A DNA stretch of 64,000 nucleotides, taken from positions 558,001 to 622,000 of the forward strand of contig CAWBOV010000002.1 of the NCBI GenBank assembly GCA_963790525.1. The letters run 5' to 3'. This DNA comes from CAWBOV01 sp963790525 (GTDB lineage Bacteria > Actinomycetota > Actinomycetes > Mycobacteriales > Jatrophihabitantaceae). This document shows positions 42,687 to 52,536 of the stretch, one piece after another (within the stretch, counting starts at the first letter, position 1; each line of letters opens with the position of its first letter). A program made the translations under genes and the position numbers. A model generated the notes under the pieces. It did no database searches. It worked only from the letters and a program-made list of their open reading frames with translations, and was not told the origin of the DNA.

Positions 42687-44272
42687 GTGCCGACCACGTC
42701 GATCACCTGACGCCCGACCAGGCCGTCCTGCCCCAGCCGGACGCCCCCTGGTTGCGCCTCAACACCAGGATGCTGCTCGTCCATCCGGTCCAGGAGCTCC
42801 GCAACCTGCTGCCGCTGCTGGTCGGCCTCGTCTTCGCCGGGTCCGGGAGCGGCCACAGCGCGCTGTTCGGGCTCGTCGGCGTCGCCGTCACCATCGGCAT
42901 CGGGACGATCCGCTGGTTCACGACCCGCTTCCGCCTCACGACCGAGCAGGTGCAGGTGCGGCGCGGGCTGCTCAGCCGGCGGGTGCTGACGGTCCCGCTG
43001 GACCGCGTCCGCACGGTCGACGTCGAGGCGAACCCGCTGCACCGCGTCTTCGGCCTGACCCGCGTCAAGATCGGCACCGGGCAGACCGACCAGAAGAAGC
43101 AGGAGGGGCTGACCCTCGACGGGTTGTCCCTCGGGCAGGCCGACCGGCTCCGCGACGACCTCCTGCACCACCGCTTCACGCCGGGCACGGCGCCGCCGGG
43201 TGCCCCCGCAGGCGACGCCGTCGTCGTCCGCATGCCCGTCCACGTCGAGGAGATCGTCACCCTCGACCCGTCCTGGATCCGGTACGGGCCGTTCACACTG
43301 ACCGGCCTGGTGACCGTGGCCGCGCTGAGCGGGCTGCTCTGGCGACTGGTCAACGAGGCCCACATCGATCCCGCCCGCTACAGCGCCGCGCGGGCCGCGG
43401 AGGCGCGGCTGCGGGACACCCCGGTGTGGTTGCTCGTCCTCCAGGGCGCGGCGGGGCTGCTGATCGCCACCGCGATCTTCTCCACCATCGGCTACCTGCT
43501 GGCCTTCTGGCGCTTCCGGTTGACGCGGACGGGGGAGGGGACGCTCCACGTCACCCGAGGGCTGCTGACCACCCGCGCGACGACCATCGAGGAGCGGCGC
43601 CTGCGCGGCGTCGAGCTGTCCGAGCCGCTGCTGCTGCGCTCCGTCGGCGGCGCGCGCGTCGTCGCGATCGCGACCGGGCTGCGGGTCGGGCGGGGAGCCG
43701 AGCGCGGGGGTTCGCTCCTGCTTCCACCGGCTCCGCGGCGGGACGCGATCCGGGTGTGTGCGGCCGTGGCGACGCGCGAGGCGCCGTTCCTCGCTCCGCT
43801 GGTCCCGCACGGCCCGCGCGCCCGACGTCGCCGGCTGATCCGGTCCGTGGTGCCCGCGCTGGTGCTGCTGGCGGCCGCCGCCCTGGTCTGGTGGTGGGGA
43901 GCCGGGCCGGCCTGGACGGTGTTCGCGGCCGTCTGGCTGGCGCTGGCCGTCCCGCTCGGTCTCGACCGCTACCGCAGCGTCGGGCACCTGCAGGTCGACG
44001 GTCACCTCGTCGTGCGGGAGGGCTCGCTGGTCCGCCGCCGCAGCGCCCTGGCGACGGACGCCGTGATCGGCTGGAACCTGCGCAGCACGCTGTTCCAGCG
44101 CAGATCAGGGCTGGTCACGCTGACGGCGACCACCGCGTGTGGGCGGCAGAAGTACCGGGCCCTGGACCTGGACCGGTCCGCCGCGCTGGAGCTCGCCGAC
44201 AACGTCGTGCCGGGACTGCTCAGACCGTTCCTGCTTCCGGAAGCTGACGCGGGGCACCCAGCAGGTACGTGA
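42683..44272 (+). CDS. Tandem PH-domain membrane protein, YdbT-like
   Basis: 529 aa. Three bPH2 units separated by TM pairs: first RFRLTTEQVQVRRGLLSRRVLTVPLDRVRTVDVEANPL (~70), second WRFRLTRTGEGTLHVTRGLLTTRATTIEERRLRGVEL (~275), third VGHLQVDGHLVVREGSLVRRRSALATDAVIGWNLRS (~430). Partner of YdbS-like protein. The last 52 bases overlap the convergent FetB-like gene. Confidence 0.88.
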   Translation: MSADHVDHLTPDQAVLPQPDAPWLRLNTRMLLVHPVQELRNLLPLLVGLVFAGSGSGHSALFGLVGVAVTIGIGTIRWFTTRFRLTTEQVQVRRGLLSRRVLTVPLDRVRTVDVEANPLHRVFGLTRVKIGTGQTDQKKQEGLTLDGLSLGQADRLRDDLLHHRFTPGTAPPGAPAGDAVVVRMPVHVEEIVTLDPSWIRYGPFTLTGLVTVAALSGLLWRLVNEAHIDPARYSAARAAEARLRDTPVWLLVLQGAAGLLIATAIFSTIGYLLAFWRFRLTRTGEGTLHVTRGLLTTRATTIEERRLRGVELSEPLLLRSVGGARVVAIATGLRVGRGAERGGSLLLPPAPRRDAIRVCAAVATREAPFLAPLVPHGPRARRRRLIRSVVPALVLLAAAALVWWWGAGPAWTVFAAVWLALAVPLGLDRYRSVGHLQVDGHLVVREGSLVRRRSALATDAVIGWNLRSTLFQRRSGLVTLTATTACGRQKYRALDLDRSAALELADNVVPGLLRPFLLPEADAGHPAGT

Positions 44273-44981
44273 CCGTGACGGCGCTGATCGCCTCCGCGCA
44301 CAGCAACCCCACCAGCACGACGATCTGGAACTTGGCGGCCGAGACGGCGCTCGCCCCGCCGAGCAGCGCGCCGATGAAGGCGCCGGGCAGCGTCACCAAC
44401 CCCACCGTCCGGGTCTGGTCCAGCACCGGGACGAGCGCCTCCCCGGCCGCGGACCGGACGATGTCGGCGACCGCCTGGCGGTGCGTGGCGCCGATCGCCA
44501 GCCACGCCTCGACCTCCTCGCGGCGCCGGTTCAGCCCGTCGGCGAGGCGCCGCCCGGCGATCGTGGTCGCGGTCATGGTGCCCCCGATGACGATGCCGGA
44601 CACGGCCACGAGCGTGCGCGTGGAACGGTCCAGGGTCGGCAGGCCGCAGATCACCCCGATCGCCACCGTCGCCCCGGCGCCGCAGCCGATCACCACCGCG
44701 CGGCCGACGAACTGGTCCACCCCGCGCATCCCGCGCAGTCGGCGGGTGGCCGTCCACGTCGCGACGCCGAACATGACCCCGACCGCCAGGACCGTCGTGA
44801 CCGGAGCCGCGAAGACGCCCTTGAGCGCCGCCGCCACGAACGCCAGCTGGGCCACCGCGCGGACGGCCGCGATGACCGCCGCGCGCTGCTGGCTGACCTT
44901 GCCGACCCGCAGCACCGCGACGCAGATGACCAGCAGCAGGACGAGCCCGCCGCCGAGCCGGACGTCGTCGGACACGGTCAT
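44220..44981 (-). CDS. FetB-like (UPF0014) ABC permease
   Basis: 253 aa, about seven TM helices. AVRAVAQLAFVAAAL (~40), GIVIGGTMTATTIAGRRL (~130), EEVEAWLAIGATHRQAV (EAA-like loop), TRTVGLVTLPGAFIGALLGGASAV (~190). In E. coli FetAB exports iron and aids peroxide resistance. No FetA ATPase adjoins it here. ATG start at 44981. Confidence 0.88.
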   Translation of the reverse strand: MTVSDDVRLGGGLVLLLVICVAVLRVGKVSQQRAAVIAAVRAVAQLAFVAAALKGVFAAPVTTVLAVGVMFGVATWTATRRLRGMRGVDQFVGRAVVIGCGAGATVAIGVICGLPTLDRSTRTLVAVSGIVIGGTMTATTIAGRRLADGLNRRREEVEAWLAIGATHRQAVADIVRSAAGEALVPVLDQTRTVGLVTLPGAFIGALLGGASAVSAAKFQIVVLVGLLCAEAISAVTVTYLLGAPRQLPEAGTV

Positions 44982-45125
44982 GGCCGGTGGCCCTTCGGGT
45001 GGAGGAGACAGGAACCTGGCCGGGGCGTGCCGCAGGCTGCGTCGACGCTAGTCGCCCAACGTGTAGTAGCCGATGCGCCCGAACGCACGAACCGGCGCCC
45101 CGATACGGGACGCCGGCTGGTGGAG

Positions 45126-45213
45126 TGGCGGAGGATGCGGGATTTGAACCCGCGAGGGGTTGCCCCCAACCCGCTTTCCAAGCGAGCGCCATAGGCCACT
45201 AGGCGAATCCTCC
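45126..45213 (-). tRNA. tRNA-Ser (GGA)
   Basis: Acceptor GGAGGAT/ATCCTCC, discriminator G, encoded CCA (45126-45128). Anticodon loop CTTGGAAAG gives anticodon GGA (codons UCC/UCU). Long class II variable arm GTTGGGGGCAACCCC, T-loop GTTCAAATC. Confidence 0.96.
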
Positions 45214-45299
45214 GCAGGGGAGACTACGGGCTCGGCGGCGCCAGACCGAATCCGCCCTGTCGGTGTCGGTCCGGCCCGGTCACCGCCTAGACTCTGCGG

Positions 45300-45391
45300 C
45301 AGACCCCTCGCGCGGTGCTCATCTCGTGAACCTCCCCAGGGCCGGAAGGCAGCAAGGATAAGCAAGCTCTGTCAGGTGCGCGAGGGGTCGC
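45300..45391 (+). ncRNA. ffs: Signal recognition particle RNA (4.5S, small bacterial type)
   Basis: GACCCCTCGCGC (45302-45313) pairs with GCGCGAGGGGTC (45378-45389). The apical domain has GTGAACCTCCCCAGG, the GGAA tetraloop within CCGGAAGG, and AGCAAGGATAAGCA, the Ffh-binding internal loop. Just downstream of tRNA-Ser on the opposite strand. In many actinomycetes dnaX follows directly; here it is 18 kb away. Confidence 0.93.
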
Positions 45392-45429
45392 TTCGACTCC
45401 TCTCTCGGCCCGGCGGGCATGATGGGGAC

Positions 45430-46813
45430 GTGCCCGGGACGCTGGAGGAGCGGGCTGCGCGAGGGCGCAGCGCGCGGGCGCGGGTGCCCCGGTCCGCGAC
45501 ACACGGAGATCGGCGGCGACGACCGGCGCGATCCCGTCGCGCTGCTCGAGGAGCAGGCCGCCTCGCGGGTTCCCGAGCTCCTGCCGATCCGCTACGCGCG
45601 GATGGCGTCCTCCCCCTTCGCCTTCTTCCGCGGAGCCGCCGCCGTCATGGCCGCCGACCTCGCGGCCACGCCCGTCTCCGGGCTGACCGCCCAGCTGTGC
45701 GGCGATGCCCACGTCGGCAACTTCGGGCTGTTCGCCTCGCCCGAACGCCAGCTCGTGTTCGACATCAACGACTTCGACGAGACGCTGCCCGGGCCCTGGG
45801 AGTGGGACGTCAAGCGCCTGGCCGCCAGCCTGCACCTCGCCGGGCGGGGCAACGGGTTCACCGAGGGCCAGTCGCGGACGGCCGTGCTGCGCGCCTGCGC
45901 GGCCTACCGCGCCGCGATGGCCGACTTCGCCGGCCGGACCAACCTCCAGGTCTGGTACGCCCACCTCCCCGCCGAGGCCCGCTTCGCCGAGATCCGCACC
46001 GGCCTCGACCCCGCCACCGCCAAGATCGCCGCCCGGGCGATGGCGCGCGCGAAGACCCGCGATCACCTGCGGGCCTACACCAGGCTCATCCGCACCGACG
46101 GCCCGTCGCTGCGGTTCGCCAGTGATCCGCCGCTGCTGGTCCGGCTGGACGAACTGGTCGCCGCCGACGACGTACCGCAGTTGTGGACGCGTCTGCTGGA
46201 GGCGTTCGCCACCTACCGCCAGTCGCTGAGCGTCGATCGCCGGGCGCTGCTGGACCAGTTCCACCCCGTCGAGCTGGCCCGCAAGGTGGTCGGTGTCGGC
46301 AGCGTCGGCACCCGGGCGTGGGTGCTGTTGATGATGGGCCGCGATACCGCCGACCCGCTGCTCCTGCAGATCAAGGAGGCGCAGCCGTCGGTGCTGGAGC
46401 GGTTCCTGCCGCCCAGCGTCTACGACAACGCCGGCCACCGCGTCGTGGCCGGACAGCGCACGATGCAGGCCAGCAGCGACATCCTCCTGGGGTGGAACCG
46501 CTTCGCCGGCTTCGACGACGTCCCGCGCGACTACTACGTCCGGCAACTGCACGACTGGAAGGGCTCTGTCGAGGTCGAGCAGATGTCGCCCCGGACGCTG
46601 GCCGGCTACGCCGACATGTGCGGCTGGACGCTGGCCCGGGCGCACGCCCGCTCCGGTGACCGGGTCGCGATCGCCGCCTACCTGGGCCGCGGATCGGCCT
46701 TCGACCGCGCGGTCGGCGGGTTCGCGGCCGCGTACGCCGACCGCACCGAGGCCGACCACGGGGCGCTGCTCGCCGCGATCTCGGACGGTCGGCTGGTCGC
46801 AGCCGGGTCCTGA
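45430..46813 (+). CDS. DUF2252 family protein (one frame shift near the start)
   Basis: ~460 aa. The true N-terminus VPGTLEERAARGRSARARVP is in the next frame and joins near 45505 to GGDDRRDPVALLEEQAA. Core: MASSPFAFFRGAAAVMAADLA, QLCGDAHVGNFGLFASPE, FDINDFDETLPGPWEWDVKRLAAS, kinase-like aspartates (GDAHVGNFG, DINDFDE) of the aminoglycoside-phosphotransferase-like fold. CATGAT lies six bases before GTG (leaderless pattern). Function unknown. Confidence 0.87.
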
Positions 46814-46930
46814 ATTGGCGGGTGGGTGGCGCACTGCGCGAGGGCGTCCCGCTCGGTGACGCATCAGACCCGCCGATGCCCTAATCTTGACCTTGTTCCA
46901 CGGGGGCAAGATGCGAGTGCAAGGACACCG

Positions 46931-48457
46931 ATGTCGCGTCGTCTCGTGGTACCGATCGCCGCCGTGCTTCTCGCCGTGCTCGTGTTCGTCCTCCTCCTCC
47001 AGCTGCCCTTCGCCACCGGCCGTCCCGCGCGGGCGATCGACGACATCGGACAGCTGCTCGCTGCGACGACGGCGTCGGTCGCGACGGCGTGGCGGTCGCG
47101 CCACTCCGGGCTGCGCGCCCGCCGGTCGTGGCTGCTGCTGAGCGCGGGGACCGGCGCCTGGGCCGTGGGCGAGGCGATCTGGTCCTACTACGAGCTGATC
47201 GCGGACAAGCAGACTCCCTTCCCCTCGCTCGCCGACGCGGGCTTCCTGCTCTTCCCGGCCTTCGCGGTCGTCGGGCTGCTCCTGTGGCCCTCGGTCGCGC
47301 TGCGGGGAGGCGCCCGCTGGCGTGCCCTGCTCGACGGCACGCTGGTCGCCGGGTCGCTGTTCATCATCAGCTGGGTCAGCGTGCTGGGCTCGACGGTGCA
47401 CACCAGCGGCGACACGCGGCTGGGCTGGATCGTCTCGATCGCCTACCCGGTCTCGGACCTGGTGCTGATCACCCTCGTGCTGACGATCGTGGTGCACGCC
47501 AGCGCCGCGGCCCGCTCCGGGCTGGGCGTGCTCGCCATCGCGCTGAGCTGCCTGGGTCTGGCCGACAGCGGCTTCGCCTACCTCACCAGCCGCGGCGAGT
47601 ACGTCACCGGCTCGGTCGTCGACGTGGGGTGGTTCGGCGGGTTCCTGCTGGTCGCCGCCGCCGCGTGCACCGCCACCCGGCGTCCCGGCGAGGGGCTCGA
47701 CGACGTCGCCGTCCAGCTCGAGTCCACGACCAAGGCGCTGCTGCCCTACATCCCGGTGAGCGTCGGTCTGGCGGTCGCTGTCGGCGGCGCGATCGCGGGC
47801 TCCGGTGACGAGCTCGCCTTGATCACCGCGACGATGGTGATGGGCGTGCTGCTGCTGCGCCAGCTGCTCGCCGTGCTCGACAACCGCAGCCTGGTGCGGG
47901 AGCTGGTCACCACCCAGGGGCAGCTGCATTACCAGGCCTTCCACGATCCGTTGACGGGGCTGGCCAACCGCGCGCTGTTCGCCGACCGGCTGCGTCACGT
48001 GCTGGAGCTGCACCGCCGGGACCTGCGCCCGCTCAGCCTCATCTACTGCGACCTGGACGGCCTCAAGAAGATCAACGACAGCCTCGGCCACGACGCCGGC
48101 GACGAGATGATCCGCAACGCCGCGGAGCGGTTGCGGGCCGTGACGCGCACCAGTGACACCGTCGCGCGGATGGGTGGCGACGAGTTCGCCGTCCTCGTCG
48201 AGGGGGGCGACGACCCGATGGCGATGATCGAGCGCATCCTCGACGCCTTCACCCAGCCGGCCTCCATCAGCGGGCAGTCGATCGCCCTGACGACCAGCAT
48301 GGGCGTCGCGGAGCTGACCCCCGAGTCACCGCCGGTCTCGGCCGCGGAGATCATCCAGCGGGCCGACGCCGCGATGTACCACGCCAAGCGCAACGGCAAG
48401 GGCTGCGCGGTCATCTGGACCGATCAGGCCCACACGATCACCCCGATCGCGCGCTGA
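46931..48457 (+). CDS. Membrane-bound diguanylate cyclase (GGDEF)
   Basis: 508 aa. About eight TM helices in the first ~320 residues, of MHYT/MASE-like appearance, then GGDEF domain ~335-500: HDPLTGLANRALFADRL, DLDGLKKINDSLGHDAGDEM, MGGDEF at 414-419. RTSD five residues before GGDEF is an intact inhibitory I-site (RxxD). Makes c-di-GMP from two GTP. ATG follows AAGGACACCG. No EAL domain. C-terminus overlaps the convergent FAD oxidoreductase by 20 bases. Confidence 0.93.
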   Translation: MSRRLVVPIAAVLLAVLVFVLLLQLPFATGRPARAIDDIGQLLAATTASVATAWRSRHSGLRARRSWLLLSAGTGAWAVGEAIWSYYELIADKQTPFPSLADAGFLLFPAFAVVGLLLWPSVALRGGARWRALLDGTLVAGSLFIISWVSVLGSTVHTSGDTRLGWIVSIAYPVSDLVLITLVLTIVVHASAAARSGLGVLAIALSCLGLADSGFAYLTSRGEYVTGSVVDVGWFGGFLLVAAAACTATRRPGEGLDDVAVQLESTTKALLPYIPVSVGLAVAVGGAIAGSGDELALITATMVMGVLLLRQLLAVLDNRSLVRELVTTQGQLHYQAFHDPLTGLANRALFADRLRHVLELHRRDLRPLSLIYCDLDGLKKINDSLGHDAGDEMIRNAAERLRAVTRTSDTVARMGGDEFAVLVEGGDDPMAMIERILDAFTQPASISGQSIALTTSMGVAELTPESPPVSAAEIIQRADAAMYHAKRNGKGCAVIWTDQAHTITPIAR

Positions 48458-49358
48458 GCAGCGCCGCAGCGGCGTCGGTGCCCGAGCGCCAGGCGCTCTC
48501 CACCCGCGGCGGGCCCTCCGGGCACCACTGGTCGCCGGCGAGCCACCCGGTCCGGCCGTCGGGCGCGTCGCCGAACCCGAAAGTCGCATCGTGCTGGCCG
48601 GCCGGCTTGGCCCAACGCCAGCGGTGCGCGTGCGTCCAGTCGGGCCGCCGACGCCCAGCAGCTCCGCAGCGCCGCCACACCGGCTCGATCGCGCCGTCCG
48701 GACCGGGCGGAGGTAAGCCCGGCGCGAACCGGAGGTGGTGTGCGCGACCAGTACCGGCTGGCGGTCACCCCGGCGGGCACCGTCGTCGGCGAGGAACTCC
48801 AGCACGGGTGGTCGTGCACGAACCAGCGTCGGTAGACTTGCCAGTTCGCGTACCGGATATCCGCAGACCACCGTGATGACGGGCTCGAGCACCGACCGGG
48901 TCGGGGACGGTGACCAGCCGGCCGGCCTGCGGGTCGGGCATCGCGAGGACACCGGCCGGCCGGTGGCTCGGCGGCGCGTCCCGGTCAACACTTCCATGCC
49001 GTCAGCAGAGCCCGGACCAGCAGCGCAGGCCGTCCCGGGTAGCCCAGCGCACCGGACCGGTCTGGTCCGCGGCGCGGCACCGGGCGCCAGCACGGTGAAC
49101 GTGTCCGTCCAGGGCCGCGCGAGCCCCGCGGACCTCCCAGCCCGACCACCAGTGGCAGAACCCCGGATCGCGCGCCGTGAAGTACCCGGCGCCGATGTCG
49201 ACCCGGCGGCCGTGCAGCAGCGGGCCGGCCATCCGGCCGCCCGGCGCCCGGCCGCGCTCGACCACCCGCACCGCGACCCCGGCGGTGCTGAGGGCGGCGG
49301 CGCAGGCGGCGCCGGCGAGGCCGGCACCCACGATCGTGACGGTGTCCGAGGAGGTCAT
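48438..49358 (-). CDS. FAD-dependent (renalase/amine oxidase-like) oxidoreductase, heavily frame shifted
   Basis: ~306 aa after repair. N-terminal VTIVGAGLAGAACAAALSTAG (GxGxxG), VVERGRAPGGRMA, VDIGAGYFTARDPGF; C-terminal HRWRWAKPAGQHD, DAPDGRTGWLAGDQWCPEGPPRVESAWRSGTDAA with the FAD-binding Gly-Asp. Frame changes near 49130, 49010, 48920, 48800 and 48715. ATG at 49358. Substrate unknown. The gene end overlaps the GGDEF gene. Confidence 0.78.
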
Positions 49359-49419
49359 CACCCCAGTATTGGTCGCGGCCCCGGCACGGGTGCGGCCGCC
49401 CCGACGTATGCTGCTGCGC

Positions 49420-49625
49420 GGCAAGGATTCGAGGTGCCCCTCGCGGGGAGAATCGGGAAGCCGGTGTGACTCCGGCACAGAGCCCACTGCGGTATCCGGG
49501 AAGTCGACGACCAGCAGGCAAGCGCAGCCACTGGACCACCAGGTCTGGGAAGGCGGTCGCACGGCGGTGATCCGGGAGTCCGAAGACCGGCCTCGCGTCG
49601 ATGCCGTCCCAACCGGGCGGCCTGA
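49420..49625 (+). promoter_or_regulatory. Cobalamin (AdoCbl) riboswitch
   Basis: Core landmarks in order: GGGAAGCCGGTGTGACTCC from 49469 (the GAA.CCGGTG.GAxTCCGG helix), GCACAGAGCCCACTGC, a CCACTGG...GGGAAGGC segment (49532-49556), and the B12-box-like GTGATCCGGGAGTCCGAAGACCG at 49567-49590. It precedes bluB, whose product makes the lower ligand of B12, a classic target. Cobalamin binding should block expression. Confidence 0.88.
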
Positions 49626-49641
49626 CAGTGGGGAGTCTGCC

Positions 49642-50272
49642 ATGACTTCGGACCTGTACGACGTGATCACCCGGCGGCGCGACGTCCGCGCCGAGTTCAC
49701 CGGCGCCGACGATCGCCGAGGACGTCCTCGCTGCGCATCCTCGGCGCGGCCCATGCGGCGCCGAGCGTCGGGATGACCCAGCCCTGGGACTTCATCCTGG
49801 TGCGCGACGAGTCCCTGCGCCGGCGCTTCCGCGAGCACGTGCAGGCCGAGCGTGCGGCGTTCGCGGAGTCCCTCGACGGCGGCCGGCGGCGACGTTCGGC
49901 CGGATCAAGGTCGAGGGGATCATGGAGTCGACCCTCGGCGTGGTGGTGACCTACGACCCCGAACGCGGCTCGCCCGCCGTCCTCGGGCGGCATGCCATCG
50001 CCGACGCCGGCCTGTACTCCAGCTGCCTGGCCATCCAGAACCTGTGGCTCGCCGCCACCGCGGAGGGCCTCGGCGTCGGGTGGGTGTCGTTCTACCGTGA
50101 GGAGTTCCTGCGCGAGCTGCTGGGCATCCCCGCGCACGTCCGTCCCGTGGCCTGGCTCTGCCTCGGCCCGGTCACCCATCTGGAGACGGTGCCCGACCTC
50201 GAACGCCTCGGCTGGCGGGCCCGGCGTCCCCTGGCCGAGGCGATCCACCGCGATCGGTACGTCGAGCGGTAG
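49642..50272 (+). CDS. bluB: 5,6-dimethylbenzimidazole synthase (about three frame shifts)
   Basis: ~210 aa after repair. YDVITRRRDVRAEFTG (FMN-phosphate Arg cluster), LRILGAAHAAPSVGMTQPWDFILV (APSVGMTQPW is diagnostic for BluB among nitroreductases), then IMESTLGVVVTYDPERG and IQNLWLAATAEGLGVGWVSFY. Oxygen-dependent cannibalisation of FMNH2 to DMB for cobalamin. Shifts near 49706, 49730 and 49885. Under the cobalamin riboswitch upstream. Confidence 0.9.
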
Positions 50273-50275
50273 CCG

Positions 50276-51938
50276 TCAGAACGGGATGTTCAGGATCAGG
50301 CCCCCGGTGAGGCCGAGCGACGGCGGCCCGGAGCGGTCCAGCGGAGTGGTGCCCGCCCCGACCACCTGGACGCCGACCTGGACATGACCGCGCAGGAACG
50401 CGAACTGCCCGCTGTGCGGATTCGGGGTGAGCAGCAACTGCCCGCCCACGCCGAGCTGGGCGGTGGGGACGACCTCGGTGATCACCGTGGACCCCCTCGC
50501 CGTCCGTGACCAGTTCGCCGCGATCATGAGCTGGACGAATCCGCTCACCTGGAACCAGCCGTCGAGCAGCGGGCGGACGATCGCCTCTTGACCGCCCGCC
50601 TGCACGTTGGCGATCGACCCGGTGCTGTCGAAGGTCACCGCGCCCTGGAAGGAGCTCTCGAGCCCTGGCGAGTCGTTCGCGTGGTGCTGGCGGGTGATCG
50701 TGAACGAGAACTGGTGCTGGGTGCGGGTCGGGTTCAGCGCGTCGGGTGGGGCGGTCGTGAACTGCAGGGCGCTCGGGACGAGCGTGTAGCCGAAGACGAT
50801 CTGGTTCCCCGGTCCGCCCCGGGTGGCCACGTAGTGCTGGCGCAGGTGGTCGAGGATCTCCTGCCGCGTCAGGTACGACATGTTCAGCCCGCCCAGGCCG
50901 TCGGCCCGGTACAGCTGCATGACCCTGTCCAGGACCTGATCCATCGTCACCACGTGCTCGTCCAGCACCGCGGTCGCGCCGGTCGGGTCGCGGACGTCCG
51001 GGGTGCGGAAACCGTGTTCGTCCAGCCAGCTGTCGATGGTTCCCAGATCCAGCGCCTTGCGCAGCTCGATCGAGACGCCGCCGTGGAGCCCGAAGTCGTA
51101 GGGGATGCCCGGGACGGTGTTGCCGCGCCCCACGAAGGGGGCATCGAGGGGGCCCGGACGGGACCGGGCGGGCCACGACCGCGGTGACCGCCGCACGGAC
51201 CGTCGCCTCGGGTTGCCCCGTTCCCGCGACGGCCAGGGCGACGGCCTGGGACACGGGCATCTCCTCGCCGTTGAGCAACACGTGCCGCTCGCCGGTGTCC
51301 GGTTGCTGCGCCGGCGGCGCCAGCTGATGGGCGTCCAGCCACTGGCGCAGCACCACCGCGGGGTCCGGCTGCGTGTTGACCTGCTGCCCGGCGTCGCCCT
51401 CGGTCTGGCGGCCGATGAGCGCGCCCCGCGGGGGCGAGAGGACGTGGCCGAGCTCGTGCGCCAGCACTGCCGCACCGGAGGGCGAGCGCGGGTCGTCCCA
51501 GCCCGTGCGCATCGCGATGTGGTTCCCGACGGTGAAGGCGACGGCGCCGAGGGCGTGGGCGGCGGCTGTGGCGGTGCTCCCGGTGTGCACGTGGACGTCG
51601 CCGACCTCGCGCCCGAGGCGGCCTTCCATGCCCGCGCGCACCGCCGGCTCGAGTGGTGCGCCGGGCTGGGAGACGGCGGCCGCGACGATCGGCGGAAGGT
51701 CGGCGGGGAGCGCGCGGGCAGCCGCGGGGGTGTCGTGGGGCGCCGCGTCCGCGCGGAGCTCGTCGCGGTCGCCCGGAGTGGTGACCAGAGCCGCCGGGCC
51801 GCCGAGTGATCGGTGGGCCCACTCCGGCGCGCGCCCCAGCCCCGAGACCGCGGGGTCCAGCGTCCGGGACGTGCGTGTGCCCGCGCTCGGTTCCGCCGGG
51901 CGACGGGACCGGGCAGCCGGAGCGGGTGTCGTCACCAT
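50276..51938 (-). CDS. DUF4157 (HELGH) protein with beta-rich C-terminal domain (one frame shift)
   Basis: ~553 aa after repair. DUF4157 domain ~95-175: EGRLGREVGDVHVHTGSTATA ... GAVAFTVGNHIAMRTGWDDP and VLAHELGHVLSPP (HELGH 161-165, zinc-type motif). Low-complexity N-terminal 90 residues. The C-terminal ~250 residues are rich in short beta strands (NQIVFGYTLVPSALQFTT ... GHVQVGVQVVGAG) and end LILNIPF. Frame changes near 51155. DUF4157 proteins are often cargo or accessory proteins of extracellular contractile injection systems; no sheath, tube or baseplate genes are here. ATG 51938 with GAAGGAGG eight bases upstream. Confidence 0.8.
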
Positions 51939-52032
51939 CGCCGCGCCTCCTTCGCCGCGCGCAGCCTGCGCGCCGGGCGTCACGGCGCCGTCACCGTCCC
52001 CCGCCGGAGAGGCGCTGTTTTATCGTGGAGCG

Positions 52033-52536
52033 ATGACGCAGCGCAAGCCGCCGAACCTGTCCTTCCCGGACTGGGTTGCCCATCAGATCCGCACGGCCGA
52101 GGCCGAGGGCGCGTTCGAGAATCTGGAAGGCGCCGGCAAGCCGATCCCGGACCTGGACCGCCCGCGCGACGAGCTGGCGTGGGTCGCGAGCTACCTGCGC
52201 AGGGAGAACGTGGACGTCGCGCCGTTGCTCCCGCCGGGACTGGCGCTGGCCAAGGAGGTCGAGCTGCTGCCGGATCAGCTGGCCCGGGAACGCTCCGAGG
52301 CGCGGGTGCGGGCAACGGTCGAGGATCTGAACCGGCGGATCCGGGAGGCGCTGCTGGCCCCCCAGGTCGGGCCGGCCGTCCGGGTCCGCCGCGTCGACGT
52401 CGAGGCCGCCGTGGAGCAGTGGCGCGCCGCCCGCGCGGCGATCGACGCGGCCCGCGGGCCCGCGGCGCCCACTGTCAGCGCGTCGCCAGCTCCGGCTCGG
52501 CGACGGCGGTGGTTCGGGCGCCGCGCGGGCGGCTGA
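52033..52536 (+). CDS. DUF1992 (DnaJ homologue, subfamily C-type) protein
   Basis: 167 aa. VAHQIRTAEAEGAFENLEGAGKPIPDLDRPRDELAWVASYL is the DUF1992 signature (GxFDNLPGxGKP-like), then KEVELLPDQLARERSEARVR and an Arg-rich C-terminal tail. Found in bacteria and eukaryotes (DNAJC28) without a J-domain; role unknown. TATCGT and GGAG precede ATG. Overlaps the convergent PAP2 gene by 62 bases. Confidence 0.85.
   Translation: MTQRKPPNLSFPDWVAHQIRTAEAEGAFENLEGAGKPIPDLDRPRDELAWVASYLRRENVDVAPLLPPGLALAKEVELLPDQLARERSEARVRATVEDLNRRIREALLAPQVGPAVRVRRVDVEAAVEQWRAARAAIDAARGPAAPTVSASPAPARRRRWFGRRAGG

Noticed and set aside
45126..45230. Integrative element attachment at tRNA-Ser
   Set aside because: No integrase, excisionase or second copy of the tRNA 3' end seen downstream to the window edge.
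45287..48091. A 934-residue minus-strand open frame over DUF2252 and the GGDEF gene
   Set aside because: Both sense-strand genes have clear motifs; the antisense product is low-complexity shadow.
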